From contig NZ_RYEV01000009.1 of the NCBI RefSeq assembly GCF_004138485.1, positions 310,001 through 374,000 of the forward strand: 64,000 bases of DNA, written 5' to 3'. This document shows, one piece after another, positions 30,657-38,613 of this stretch. Source of the DNA: Peristeroidobacter soli (GTDB taxonomy: Bacteria > Pseudomonadota > Gammaproteobacteria > Steroidobacterales > Steroidobacteraceae). How positions within the stretch are numbered: position 1 is the stretch's first letter; each line of letters begins with the position of its first letter. A program made the translations under genes and the position numbers. The notes under the pieces are model-generated. The model did not search any database and was not told the DNA's origin. It worked only from the letters and a program-made list of their open reading frames with translations.

Positions 30657-32831
30657 TCAGCGCTGCGCACTCTCGCAGTACCAAGGTGACCCGTTCGCGC
30701 TGGGTTGTGCCCCGCCCTCGCCAAACAACCGGCACTGATTGCCGCGCATGGTCCGCCACCGCTCGTACTGAGCGGCATCGCCGGACAGGTTGCTCTCGAC
30801 CCCTCGCAGCCAGAAATTCAGCCAGTCGATGTTCCGATGATAGATGGCGAGTCGATGCGCCGGCTGCCACTTGATGTGATATTCGTCGGGATGCACATAC
30901 ATCTCGACGCTGCGCCCGGCACGATCGAGCGCACTGAAAGTCTCCGCCGAGCCGCCGATGACTTCATGGTCCGCGACGTTCAGCAACAACGGCGCAGTGA
31001 TGCGATCCGTGTTGTAAACGACGGATAGCGAGCGCCAGCGTTCGCTGTAGGGATCGCCCAACCCCCACTTTTCCCACGCACGCCAGCCGCCGCCTGCCTG
31101 TGTCATGAACACATCCGAGGGCACCATGGCCGCGCTGCTGGCGATCGCGACGGTCAGGGCCGGCATGTTGAACAAGGCGTAGTTCGTCGTCTCGGCCCCG
31201 AACGACAATCCGGTCAACGCCACGCGCCGCCCGTCGATATCGCCACGCTCCAGGAGTTTGCGCACCAGCGCATCGAGCCCGGCCTGAACGAGCCGTTTTT
31301 CCGAGTCGTTCTTACGCAAGGCGCTATTCAATTCACCCGGCACGAGCGTCGCGAGAAGATTGCCATCCATGGGCGCGTCGACACAAAGCACTGCGACCCC
31401 CTGCCCGGCCAGCGGCAGGATCGGATATTCGTCGCCGACTCCGCCGCGCAGGAATCCTGAACAGCGATAGGTGACCATCGCGAGCGGCAAGCGCTGGCCG
31501 GCGAGATCGTCGCGCCTCACCAGAAAGCCGCGGATGGTCACACTGGGCGAAGCGAGCGCATCGATCTGCGTCACTGTATAACCGCCAGCACGCCGCGCGA
31601 CGGACTCGTTCGGATCGTACAGCGTTCGCAAAGTGCCGCGCTCCACATCGATCGCGACCAGTCGCGTGGGTTTTCTCAGCTCCTCGTGGAAGCAGACCAG
31701 ATCACGGCCGCTCAGCGCGCAATCCGGGACCAGCGAGCGCGTCTCCGCTACAAATATCCGACGCACTGCCCCGGAGCGAACATTCCAGGCGTAAAGCGTC
31801 TGCGGGCCTGGCAGGATCGACTCCGATCGGACGAACAGCACTTCATCCTTACGCCACAGCGCGGTGCTGAAACGAACGCCCGTACACTCAGGCGCACCAC
31901 ATACAACAGGCTTGCTCGAAGGCGTCAGCGCGGCGACGAGTGTCACCGGAGGATACGTGCCTTGCATCGCTGGATTGCGCGCCTCGAACCAGGCGCGTCG
32001 ACCTTTATCATCGGTCGCGCGCGGTTCGCGCTCGTTAGCAGGCGTCGGCGTTGACCCTGCACTCGCCTGCTCCGCCGGAATCTCCTGATAGCGCAGCGTG
32101 CGCAGGTCCACGCTGAAATTTCGTTCTTGTGCGTCGTGGGTACTCGACTTCCTCGCCATGGTGCGAGCATCCACTCCAAAGTCGCGCGGCACCACCGGTC
32201 GTGTCGATATCGGCAGTGAGAAACGCTCATCGAACAAGAACCCCGACAGCCCCTCTCGTTGCAGCTCGGCCTGCGCGCGCTCGGGATCCGGGCCCACGTT
32301 CACGACCAGGGAAGCGCCGTCAGTACTCACTTCGATGCGCTGAATCTCACCATTGAAATCCGCCACCTGCTGCGTGGCGCGATCCGCTATCGAAGTGCGC
32401 CACAACTCGCTGCGGCCGTTGTGATCTTTTCGATAGAACAGCGCGGCGCCGTCCGGCGACCACAGCGGCTTCGGATGCACGATGTGACCGTTGATGTAGC
32501 CGTACAGATTGGGAAGGATCGGATCGCCGGCGTCGGCGAGCTCACGAACCTCGCCGGTCGCTATGGAGACCAGCATCCAGCGCTGCACATAACTGTTGGC
32601 ACTGGGGTCGCCGCGCCGCGCGACGAAAGCGGCCAGTCGCCCATCGGGCGAGATCGACATCGCCTCGAGATCCGTCAATGTGGCCAGGTCCTCCGCCGTA
32701 ACTCCGGGCGCAGTTTGCGCCCGGAGTGGCAGCGAGAGACCGCCGACAAACAAGGTGAGCGCCACGATGGCGCCGCGAACGGCGGCCGCCGTGTGCAGCC
32801 TGGTTTCCGCTATCCGTCTTGAACCGTGCAT
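30657..32831 (-). CDS. Atxe2-like lasso peptide isopeptidase / S9-type hydrolase
   Basis: A 724-aa exported protein (signal region residues about 17-39). It has an N-terminal beta-propeller and a C-terminal hydrolase with nucleophile Ser543 in LTGLSFGAETTN, acidic Asp621/Glu623 in NVADHEVIGG, and His652 in HPDEYHIKWQPAHRLAIYHR. That last block, followed by NIDWLNFWLRG and QYERWRTMR, is the hallmark I associate with Atxe2-family isopeptidases, which cleave the macrolactam bond of lasso peptides. It has its own copy of the module promoter 44 nt upstream and a GGGAAG at 8 nt. It converges on the FecR gene. If not a lasso isopeptidase, it is an S9 peptidase for another cyclic or branched peptide. 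Confidence 0.82.
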   Translation of the reverse strand: MHGSRRIAETRLHTAAAVRGAIVALTLFVGGLSLPLRAQTAPGVTAEDLATLTDLEAMSISPDGRLAAFVARRGDPSANSYVQRWMLVSIATGEVRELADAGDPILPNLYGYINGHIVHPKPLWSPDGAALFYRKDHNGRSELWRTSIADRATQQVADFNGEIQRIEVSTDGASLVVNVGPDPERAQAELQREGLSGFLFDERFSLPISTRPVVPRDFGVDARTMARKSSTHDAQERNFSVDLRTLRYQEIPAEQASAGSTPTPANEREPRATDDKGRRAWFEARNPAMQGTYPPVTLVAALTPSSKPVVCGAPECTGVRFSTALWRKDEVLFVRSESILPGPQTLYAWNVRSGAVRRIFVAETRSLVPDCALSGRDLVCFHEELRKPTRLVAIDVERGTLRTLYDPNESVARRAGGYTVTQIDALASPSVTIRGFLVRRDDLAGQRLPLAMVTYRCSGFLRGGVGDEYPILPLAGQGVAVLCVDAPMDGNLLATLVPGELNSALRKNDSEKRLVQAGLDALVRKLLERGDIDGRRVALTGLSFGAETTNYALFNMPALTVAIASSAAMVPSDVFMTQAGGGWRAWEKWGLGDPYSERWRSLSVVYNTDRITAPLLLNVADHEVIGGSAETFSALDRAGRSVEMYVHPDEYHIKWQPAHRLAIYHRNIDWLNFWLRGVESNLSGDAAQYERWRTMRGNQCRLFGEGGAQPSANGSPWYCESAQR

Positions 32832-32875
32832 CGATGTGACTTCCCGGGTTTGGCACTATGGATGTGCCTCATCAG

Positions 32876-32909
32876 CTAAGTCGCTTTTCCGCACGGGGTC
32901 GGGTACGGG
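32876..32909 (-). promoter_or_regulatory. ECF-type promoter P3 for the isopeptidase gene
   Basis: Minus strand: CCCGTACCCGA, 16 bases, GACTTAG, ending 44 nt before the isopeptidase ATG. The blocks are identical in sequence and spacing to P2, while the 16 intervening bases are unrelated (A/C/G-rich here, GC-rich in P2). That argues for functional conservation rather than recent duplication. Confidence 0.75.
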
Positions 32910-32919
32910 AATGGGTCAC

Positions 32920-34968
32920 TCACCAGATCTTTACGCGCTCTTGCGGTGGCAGATATAACTTATCGGACGGCCGCACATTGAACGCCGCATACCACTCGTC
33001 CATGTTGCGCACGGCACCGTTCACACGGAAATACGATGGGCTGTGAGTGTCCGAAAGCACCAGCCTGCGCAGGTACTCGTCGCGATACTTGGCGCGCCAG
33101 ACCTGCGCCCAGGAGAGGAAGAACCGCTGCTCACCGGAAAGGCCTTCGAGCACAGGCGCGGGCTTGCCGTGCAACGACAGGCGGTAGGCATGCAACGCCA
33201 TGTTCAAACCGCCCAGATCGCCGATATTCTCGCCGATCGTGATCTCGCCGTTGACGTTCAGGCCTGGCAGCGCTTCGAACGCGGCGTATTGCGCCACCAG
33301 TTTTCGGGTCTGCGCGGTGAACGCAGCCTCGTCGGCGCCGGTCCACCAATCGTTCAAGCTGCCGTCGGCGGCGAACTTGCGCCCCTGATCGTCGAAGCCG
33401 TGGCCGATCTCGTGGCCGATGACCGCACCGATCGCGCCATAGTTCACCGCATCGTCGGCGTTCGGATCGAAGAACGGCGGCTGCAGAATCGCGGCCGGGA
33501 ACACGATCTCGTTGTTCAACGGGTTGTAGTACGCATTCACGCGCTGGGGCGTCATGAACCACTCGTTGCGATCGACCGGTTGATCCAGCCGCGCGAGGTC
33601 GCGACGCCATTCCCACAACTGGACCCGTTTGACGTTGTCGATCAGATCGCCGCGCCGGACTTCGAGCGTCGAATAGTCCTTCCATTGGTCGGGATAGCCG
33701 ATTTTGGTGACGAACGTGCTCAACTTCTCCAGCGCGCGCTGGCGCGTGTCATCGCCGAGCCAGCTGGACTGTTCCAGGCGTTGTTTCAATGCCGCGCGCA
33801 AATTCGCAACCAATGTTTGCATCTTGGCCTTGGACTCGGCCGGGAAATGTCGCTCCACATACATCCGGCCGGCCAACTCACCGACGCCCTGATTGACGAG
33901 CGCCACGCCGCGCTTCCAGCGATCGCGCTGCGCGGGCTGGCCATTCAGCACCTGACCATAGAACGCAAACTGCGCATCGTCGAAACGCTTCGGCAGGTGG
34001 TTGGCGTGCCCGCTCAGCAGGTGGAACGTCAGATAGGCCTGCAAGGTCTCGAGCGAGGCGCGCTCGATGAGCTTTGCGACATCGCGGATCGCAGTAGCCG
34101 GCCCGAGCACGAACTGCTCTCGCGAGGGAATTTCCAGCGCCTCGAAGAACGCCTGCCATTCGAAACCCGGCGCGTAGGCGAGCAACTGCGCCTTGCTGTA
34201 TGGGTTGTAGGTCGCATTGGCATCGCGCAAGCGCTCGATGGGCCAGTGCGCTTGCGCGAGCGCCGTTTCGAAAGCCAGGACGTCCCTGGCCTTGGCCGAC
34301 GCCCCGCTTACATCGCCCAGGGTCAGCATGCGCTCGATGTAGCCGAGATATTGCTCGCGCACTTCCTTGAGCTTCGGGTCGTCCTTCACGTAGTAGTCGC
34401 GATTGGGCAAGCCCAGTCCCGACTGACTGATCTTGAGCGAATAGCGATCGGGCTGTTTCGCATCCGGCGTCGCATAGATCCCAAGCGGCGACTGCATGCC
34501 CGGGGCACCAAACAGCGCGGCGATGGCCTTCTTGTCGCGCGCCGCCTCGATTCTCGACCGGTCCTTCGCGATCGGCTCGAGCCCCGCCGCCTCGATGGCG
34601 GCCTCATCCATGAAGCTTGCATAGTAGTCGCCGACTTGCTGGGACGGCGAACCTTGCGCGCCCCGCGCAGCGGCTGCGGCCTCGATGAGAGCGCGCATCT
34701 GCAGTTCCGTATCGTCGGCGAGCTTTTCGAACACCCCGTAGGAAGTCTTGTCCGCGGGAATCTCGAAGCCTGAAAACCATTTGCCGCTGGCATGCGCGAA
34801 GAAGTCGTCGCCCGGCTGCACGGCCGGATCGCCGGCAGTGAGATCCAGACCGAACGGACCAATGGCGGCAGTGGCAGCCGCCGTGCGCGGCTGGTCGTTC
34901 ATGCCGCAGGATGCGATCAGAATGGCGGCGGGCAACGCCAGCCAATGTTTGCTGAGTCGATGTGTCAA
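32920..34968 (-). CDS. M13 family metallopeptidase (neprilysin/PepO-like) lipoprotein
   Basis: About 682 aa. The zinc site HEIGHGFDDQG and the third ligand motif GENIGDLGGLNMALHAY, 58 residues later, are the M13 hallmarks; NAYYNPLNNEIVFPAAILQP is the substrate-cleft strand. A lipobox (AILIASC) makes it a periplasmic lipoprotein that cleaves oligopeptides. The start was set at TTG 34968, preceded by AAGGA at 9-nt spacing, which gives a compact lipoprotein signal. The frame also continues to ATG 35067, two bases after the kinase stop, so co-transcription with the two-component system is possible. The isopeptidase promoter P3 lies in front of its 3' end. Confidence 0.92.
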   Translation of the reverse strand: MTHRLSKHWLALPAAILIASCGMNDQPRTAAATAAIGPFGLDLTAGDPAVQPGDDFFAHASGKWFSGFEIPADKTSYGVFEKLADDTELQMRALIEAAAAARGAQGSPSQQVGDYYASFMDEAAIEAAGLEPIAKDRSRIEAARDKKAIAALFGAPGMQSPLGIYATPDAKQPDRYSLKISQSGLGLPNRDYYVKDDPKLKEVREQYLGYIERMLTLGDVSGASAKARDVLAFETALAQAHWPIERLRDANATYNPYSKAQLLAYAPGFEWQAFFEALEIPSREQFVLGPATAIRDVAKLIERASLETLQAYLTFHLLSGHANHLPKRFDDAQFAFYGQVLNGQPAQRDRWKRGVALVNQGVGELAGRMYVERHFPAESKAKMQTLVANLRAALKQRLEQSSWLGDDTRQRALEKLSTFVTKIGYPDQWKDYSTLEVRRGDLIDNVKRVQLWEWRRDLARLDQPVDRNEWFMTPQRVNAYYNPLNNEIVFPAAILQPPFFDPNADDAVNYGAIGAVIGHEIGHGFDDQGRKFAADGSLNDWWTGADEAAFTAQTRKLVAQYAAFEALPGLNVNGEITIGENIGDLGGLNMALHAYRLSLHGKPAPVLEGLSGEQRFFLSWAQVWRAKYRDEYLRRLVLSDTHSPSYFRVNGAVRNMDEWYAAFNVRPSDKLYLPPQERVKIW

Positions 34969-35069
34969 GACTGTCAATCCTTGTTGAGATTTGGTGATGA
35001 AGCGAACAGCCGTTGCCGGTATCGGACGAGCGCGGACGGCGGCGTTCTGCAGTATTTTTTTGAGCAACG

Positions 35070-36497
35070 CTACGCCGGCTGGTCCCAGCGCACCGTTGCC
35101 TCCAGGCCGCCGTCTCGATGATTGCTCAACTGTACGGTCGCGCCGTTTCTGTCCGCGAGCATGCGGGCGATCGTCAATCCCAGGCCCGCTCCGCCGGTCT
35201 CGCGCGAGCGCGATCGGTCCACCCGCACGAAGGGATCGAACACGCGCTCCAGCATCTCCGGCGGCAACCCCGGCCCGTGGTCCCGGACGCGCACCACGAC
35301 GGACTGTCCGTGACGCTCCGAAGAAACGAGCGCCGAACCGCCATACTTGACCGCGTTCTCCAGCAAGTTGGAAAACAGGCGCCGCGTCGCGAGCGGCCGG
35401 ACACTCAGCACCGCCCGGCTGCCGCCCACGAAGCTGGCATCGCTGCCGGCATCGACGGCGTCTTCGACCAGACTTTCGAGCAACGAGTCCAGATCCAGGC
35501 GCACACGCGGCTCGGCCGTATCCGCGCTACGTGCGAGCTCCAGCCCCTCATCGATCAGCGCCTTCATTTCCCGCAGATCCGTCACCAGTCGCTCGCGCAG
35601 CTCCGGGTCGTCGACCCGCTCCATTCGCAAACGCAAGCGCGTCAGCGGCGTTTGCAGATCGTGGGTGATGGCGGCGAGCATTCTGGTGCGCTCGACCAGG
35701 TGATCCTGGAGCTGCTTTTGCATGGCGTTGAAGGCTTGAGCGGCCTGCCGCAGCTCGGTCGGGCCGTGCACCGGAAGCGGTGGCCGATCGAGATTCTGTC
35801 CGAGCTCGGAAGCCGCATCGGACAACCGGATCAGCGGTCGCGTCGCGAATCGCGCAACCACATAGGCGAGCGTCACGATAGCCAATGCGAGCAGCACGAT
35901 GCCGGTCGGCTGGAACAAGGGGCTGCGCTCGCGCTCACCCCAGATCGTGCCCAGGCTCAACTTCATGACCTCGCCGTCACTCAGGCGCAGCTCGACGATC
36001 CGACACTGCGGTGGCACGGATCGAGTTCTCCTGGGCGGCTGGCTGCGCGTTCCCCAAGCGAGCTCCAGCGCTTGCCGGACCTCTTTGCTCTCCCAGACTT
36101 TGCGCAGTTCCTCCGACGCGCGCGCCTCGGAGGAGAAACAGGTTTCCAGAGCGCTGTGGTAAATGCCCGCGTGCGCCGAAACACCGCCACGCGCAGCCAG
36201 AACGCTCTCCAGCGCCGCATCTCGTTGCCCAGCCTTCGCATCCGGCGCGAGCTTGATTCCACCCGGGCCGGCGCTGACAAAAAGCTTCGGGCGTATCTCG
36301 GCGGGAACGTTATCCAGCAGCACCGAGTACACCTCGATCTGATCGGCGGCGCCCTCGAGCCACTGTCGCTGGAAGTCGCGCTCCGCGATGTAGGAAGTGA
36401 CGATGGCCGCGAACACCGCCGCCGCCGCCATGCCCAATGCCAGCATCGCGAAGATCCGGCCCGTCATGGACCGGAAGAAGCTCCGCACCCCGCTCAT
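35070..36497 (-). CDS. Sensor histidine kinase (EnvZ-like, HAMP)
   Basis: A 475-aa kinase with two membrane helices (about residues 13-36 and 199-216) bracketing a periplasmic domain of about 160 residues. A HAMP linker follows, then the phospho-acceptor His279 in ITHDLQTPLTRLRLRME and an ATPase domain (N box LLENAVKYG; G1 VRDHGPGLP; F box DPFVRVDRSRS; G2 GAGLGLTI). It phosphorylates the response regulator whose gene overlaps it by 4 bp (ATGA). It lies divergent from the MacAB-type export operon, reminiscent of MacRS-MacABC in Stenotrophomonas, so it probably senses an exported toxic compound or envelope stress. Confidence 0.93.
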   Translation of the reverse strand: MSGVRSFFRSMTGRIFAMLALGMAAAAVFAAIVTSYIAERDFQRQWLEGAADQIEVYSVLLDNVPAEIRPKLFVSAGPGGIKLAPDAKAGQRDAALESVLAARGGVSAHAGIYHSALETCFSSEARASEELRKVWESKEVRQALELAWGTRSQPPRRTRSVPPQCRIVELRLSDGEVMKLSLGTIWGERERSPLFQPTGIVLLALAIVTLAYVVARFATRPLIRLSDAASELGQNLDRPPLPVHGPTELRQAAQAFNAMQKQLQDHLVERTRMLAAITHDLQTPLTRLRLRMERVDDPELRERLVTDLREMKALIDEGLELARSADTAEPRVRLDLDSLLESLVEDAVDAGSDASFVGGSRAVLSVRPLATRRLFSNLLENAVKYGGSALVSSERHGQSVVVRVRDHGPGLPPEMLERVFDPFVRVDRSRSRETGGAGLGLTIARMLADRNGATVQLSNHRDGGLEATVRWDQPA

Positions 36498-37222
36498 TTC
36501 ATGCTCACAGCGGCCGCCAGCACATAACCCTCGTTGCGTACCGTCTTGATCAAGGCGGACTCCGCTTGATCGTCGCCGAGCTTGTGGCGCAGACGGCTCA
36601 CCTGAAGATCGATGGCCCGGTGCTGGGATTCGTAGGGTCGTCCGGTGCTGAGCGACACCAATTGCTCGCGGGTGAGCACCCGGTTGGGATGCGAAATGAA
36701 CACTCGCAACAGCCGGAACTCGGCCCCCGAGAGCACCACGACCCGCCCGCGCGGATCGATCAAGTGCCGCTTCTGAAGATCCAGGGTCCAGCCGGAGAAC
36801 TGCGCGACTCCGCCACTGATGGCCTGCAGGTTGGCTGGCAGCGAATGCGTCCGGCGCAGCACGTTACGAATGCGAGCCAGCAACTCGCGAGGCTCGAAGG
36901 GTTTCGTGAGGTAGTCATCCGCCCCCATCTCCAGTCCCAGCACGCGGTCGATGGGCTCGCTGCGCGCCGTGAGCATGATCACGGGCGTGCTGGCCCGCGA
37001 CCGCAGCTCGCGACACAGCGCCAGGCCGTCCTCCCTGGGCAAATTCAGGTCGAGCACGATCAGGTCCGCGTGCTCGCGATCCAGCGTGCGCCGCATCTCC
37101 TGACCGTTGCTCGCGGTGCTGACGCTGTAGCCCGCCTTGCTCAATTGCTCGGCCAACATGAGCCGGATGTCGTTGTCATCGTCGACGACCAGCAATCGAT
37201 GCCCGGAACCCTGCTCACTCAT
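36494..37222 (-). CDS. OmpR/PhoB-family response regulator
   Basis: A 242-aa regulator. The receiver domain has an acidic pocket VVDDDND, the phospho-acceptor Asp58 in IVLDLNLPREDG, and the conserved Lys in LTKPFEPREL. The C-terminal winged helix (VVLSGAEFRLLRVFISHPNR; SQHRAIDLQVSRLRHKLGDD) is OmpR-type. It is the first gene of the minus-strand operon with the kinase and is divergent from macA, which is its likely target through the intergenic inverted repeat. Confidence 0.95.
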   Translation of the reverse strand: MSEQGSGHRLLVVDDDNDIRLMLAEQLSKAGYSVSTASNGQEMRRTLDREHADLIVLDLNLPREDGLALCRELRSRASTPVIMLTARSEPIDRVLGLEMGADDYLTKPFEPRELLARIRNVLRRTHSLPANLQAISGGVAQFSGWTLDLQKRHLIDPRGRVVVLSGAEFRLLRVFISHPNRVLTREQLVSLSTGRPYESQHRAIDLQVSRLRHKLGDDQAESALIKTVRNEGYVLAAAVSMK

Positions 37223-37305
37223 GCGCTCATATTCGCACGCGTTGCGCCGCTTGGCACCAGGGCAATTGTCACCTCATGTGTCGCCCGGATCCGCTTGATA
37301 CAAAA

Positions 37306-37338
37306 CGTTACACACGGCCGGCGGCTCGACACGTAACG
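37306..37338. promoter_or_regulatory. Inverted repeat between the response regulator and macA
   Basis: CGTTAC (37306-37311) and its exact reverse complement GTAACG (37333-37338) are separated by 21 bases in the roughly 200-bp divergent spacer. They lie about 80-110 bp from both starts, a plausible site for the OmpR-type regulator controlling its own operon and the export operon. Short half-sites make this a weak call. Confidence 0.35.
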
Positions 37339-37419
37339 ACACATTCCGTGAGTTGAGCACCGGCCGCGGCTCCGGCCACACTGAGCTCAGGCCCGCTCGA
37401 CCACGCTCATCCCACACGC

Positions 37420-38613
37420 ATGAAGCTCGCATCCTCACTTTCCACTCGCCGCCGAGTCCTTGCAGTGGCCGTCTGTCTGGCACTGGCGAGCGGCGCAACC
37501 CTGGGGCTCGCCCGTCCCACCAAGGATCCGACTCTGTTCGCGACGGCGCCCGCCGTCGTCGCCGACATCGAGGAGACCGTGATCGCGGCGGGATTGCTCG
37601 AAGCGTCCCGGATGGTGAGCGTCGGCGCGCAGGTGTCCGGCCAGATCCGATCGTTGCATGTCGACCTCGGCGATGAGGTCAAGGCCGGCGATCTCATCGC
37701 CGAGATCGACTCCACCACGCAGCAGAACGACGTGCGCGATGCGCGGGCTGCGCTGACGGCGGCTCGGGCGGAGCGAAGCATGGAACTGGCCACATTGAAA
37801 CGAATGGACCTTGCGTTCGCGCGTCAGAAAATGATGTTGGCCGAGGACGCCACCTCGCAGGCGGAATTCGAGCTCGCCGAAGCGGAGCTCGACGCGACGC
37901 GCGCACGGATCGAGGCACTCGATGCGCAGATCGAACAACGCCAGACGCGACTCGATACGACATTGGCGAACCTCGGGTACACGAAGATCCGCGCACCGAT
38001 GGACGGCGTCGTCGTGGCTGTGGTCGTGAAGGAAGGTCAGACAGTGAACGCGATGCAGGCCGCACCGACTCTGGTCAAGCTCGCGCAACTGGACATGATG
38101 ACCGTGCACGCGGAAATCTCCGAAGCCGACGTGGTCAAGATCGAGGCGGGACAGCCGGTGTACTTCACCATTCTCGGCAAGCCCGAAAAACGTTTCACTG
38201 GAACCCTGCGCACGATCGAACCGGCACCCAAATCCCTGGAAATCGAAACCTCGATGAGCAGCGCGAGCACCGCTGGCAACTCCAACAACGCCATCTACTA
38301 CAACGCGCTTTTCGAAGTGCCAAACCCCGCTCGCGAGCTGCGCATCTCCATGACGGCGCAGGTGTACATCGTGTTGAACGCCGCGACCGCCGCCCTGACG
38401 ATCCCTTCGGTGGCACTCGGCGAGCGCACGTCGGACGGGCGTTACACGGTGCGCGTGCTGGATGCACAGAGGGCGCCCAGCATGCGCGCGGTGGAAATCG
38501 GTATCAACAATCGCGACGTCGCCCAGGTGATCCACGGTCTGCACGCGGGTGAGCAAGTGATCGTCGGCGAAGCGGCGCCGGGACAGAATCGATCGTCACC
38601 GTTCTTGATGTGA
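37420..38613 (+). CDS. macA: MacA-like periplasmic adaptor (HlyD/RND family)
   Basis: A 397-aa membrane-fusion protein: N-terminal membrane anchor or signal (RRVLAVAVCLALASGATLGL), lipoyl half (SVGAQVSGQIRSLHVDLGDE), a coiled-coil hairpin (about residues 104-180, rich in A/E/R), the second lipoyl half (TKIRAPMDGVVVAVVVKEGQ), a beta-barrel, and the MP domain near the end. It links the MacB ATPase to an outer-membrane channel to export macrolides, peptides or other compounds. The three genes of the operon overlap by 4 bp each. The gene symbol follows MacA because of the MacB partner. Confidence 0.9.
   Translation: MKLASSLSTRRRVLAVAVCLALASGATLGLARPTKDPTLFATAPAVVADIEETVIAAGLLEASRMVSVGAQVSGQIRSLHVDLGDEVKAGDLIAEIDSTTQQNDVRDARAALTAARAERSMELATLKRMDLAFARQKMMLAEDATSQAEFELAEAELDATRARIEALDAQIEQRQTRLDTTLANLGYTKIRAPMDGVVVAVVVKEGQTVNAMQAAPTLVKLAQLDMMTVHAEISEADVVKIEAGQPVYFTILGKPEKRFTGTLRTIEPAPKSLEIETSMSSASTAGNSNNAIYYNALFEVPNPARELRISMTAQVYIVLNAATAALTIPSVALGERTSDGRYTVRVLDAQRAPSMRAVEIGINNRDVAQVIHGLHAGEQVIVGEAAPGQNRSSPFLM

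Noticed and set aside
33043-34773. 576-codon plus-strand open frame over the M13 peptidase
   Set aside because: Antisense shadow; the opposite strand has intact HEIGH and GENIGD motifs and a lipoprotein signal.
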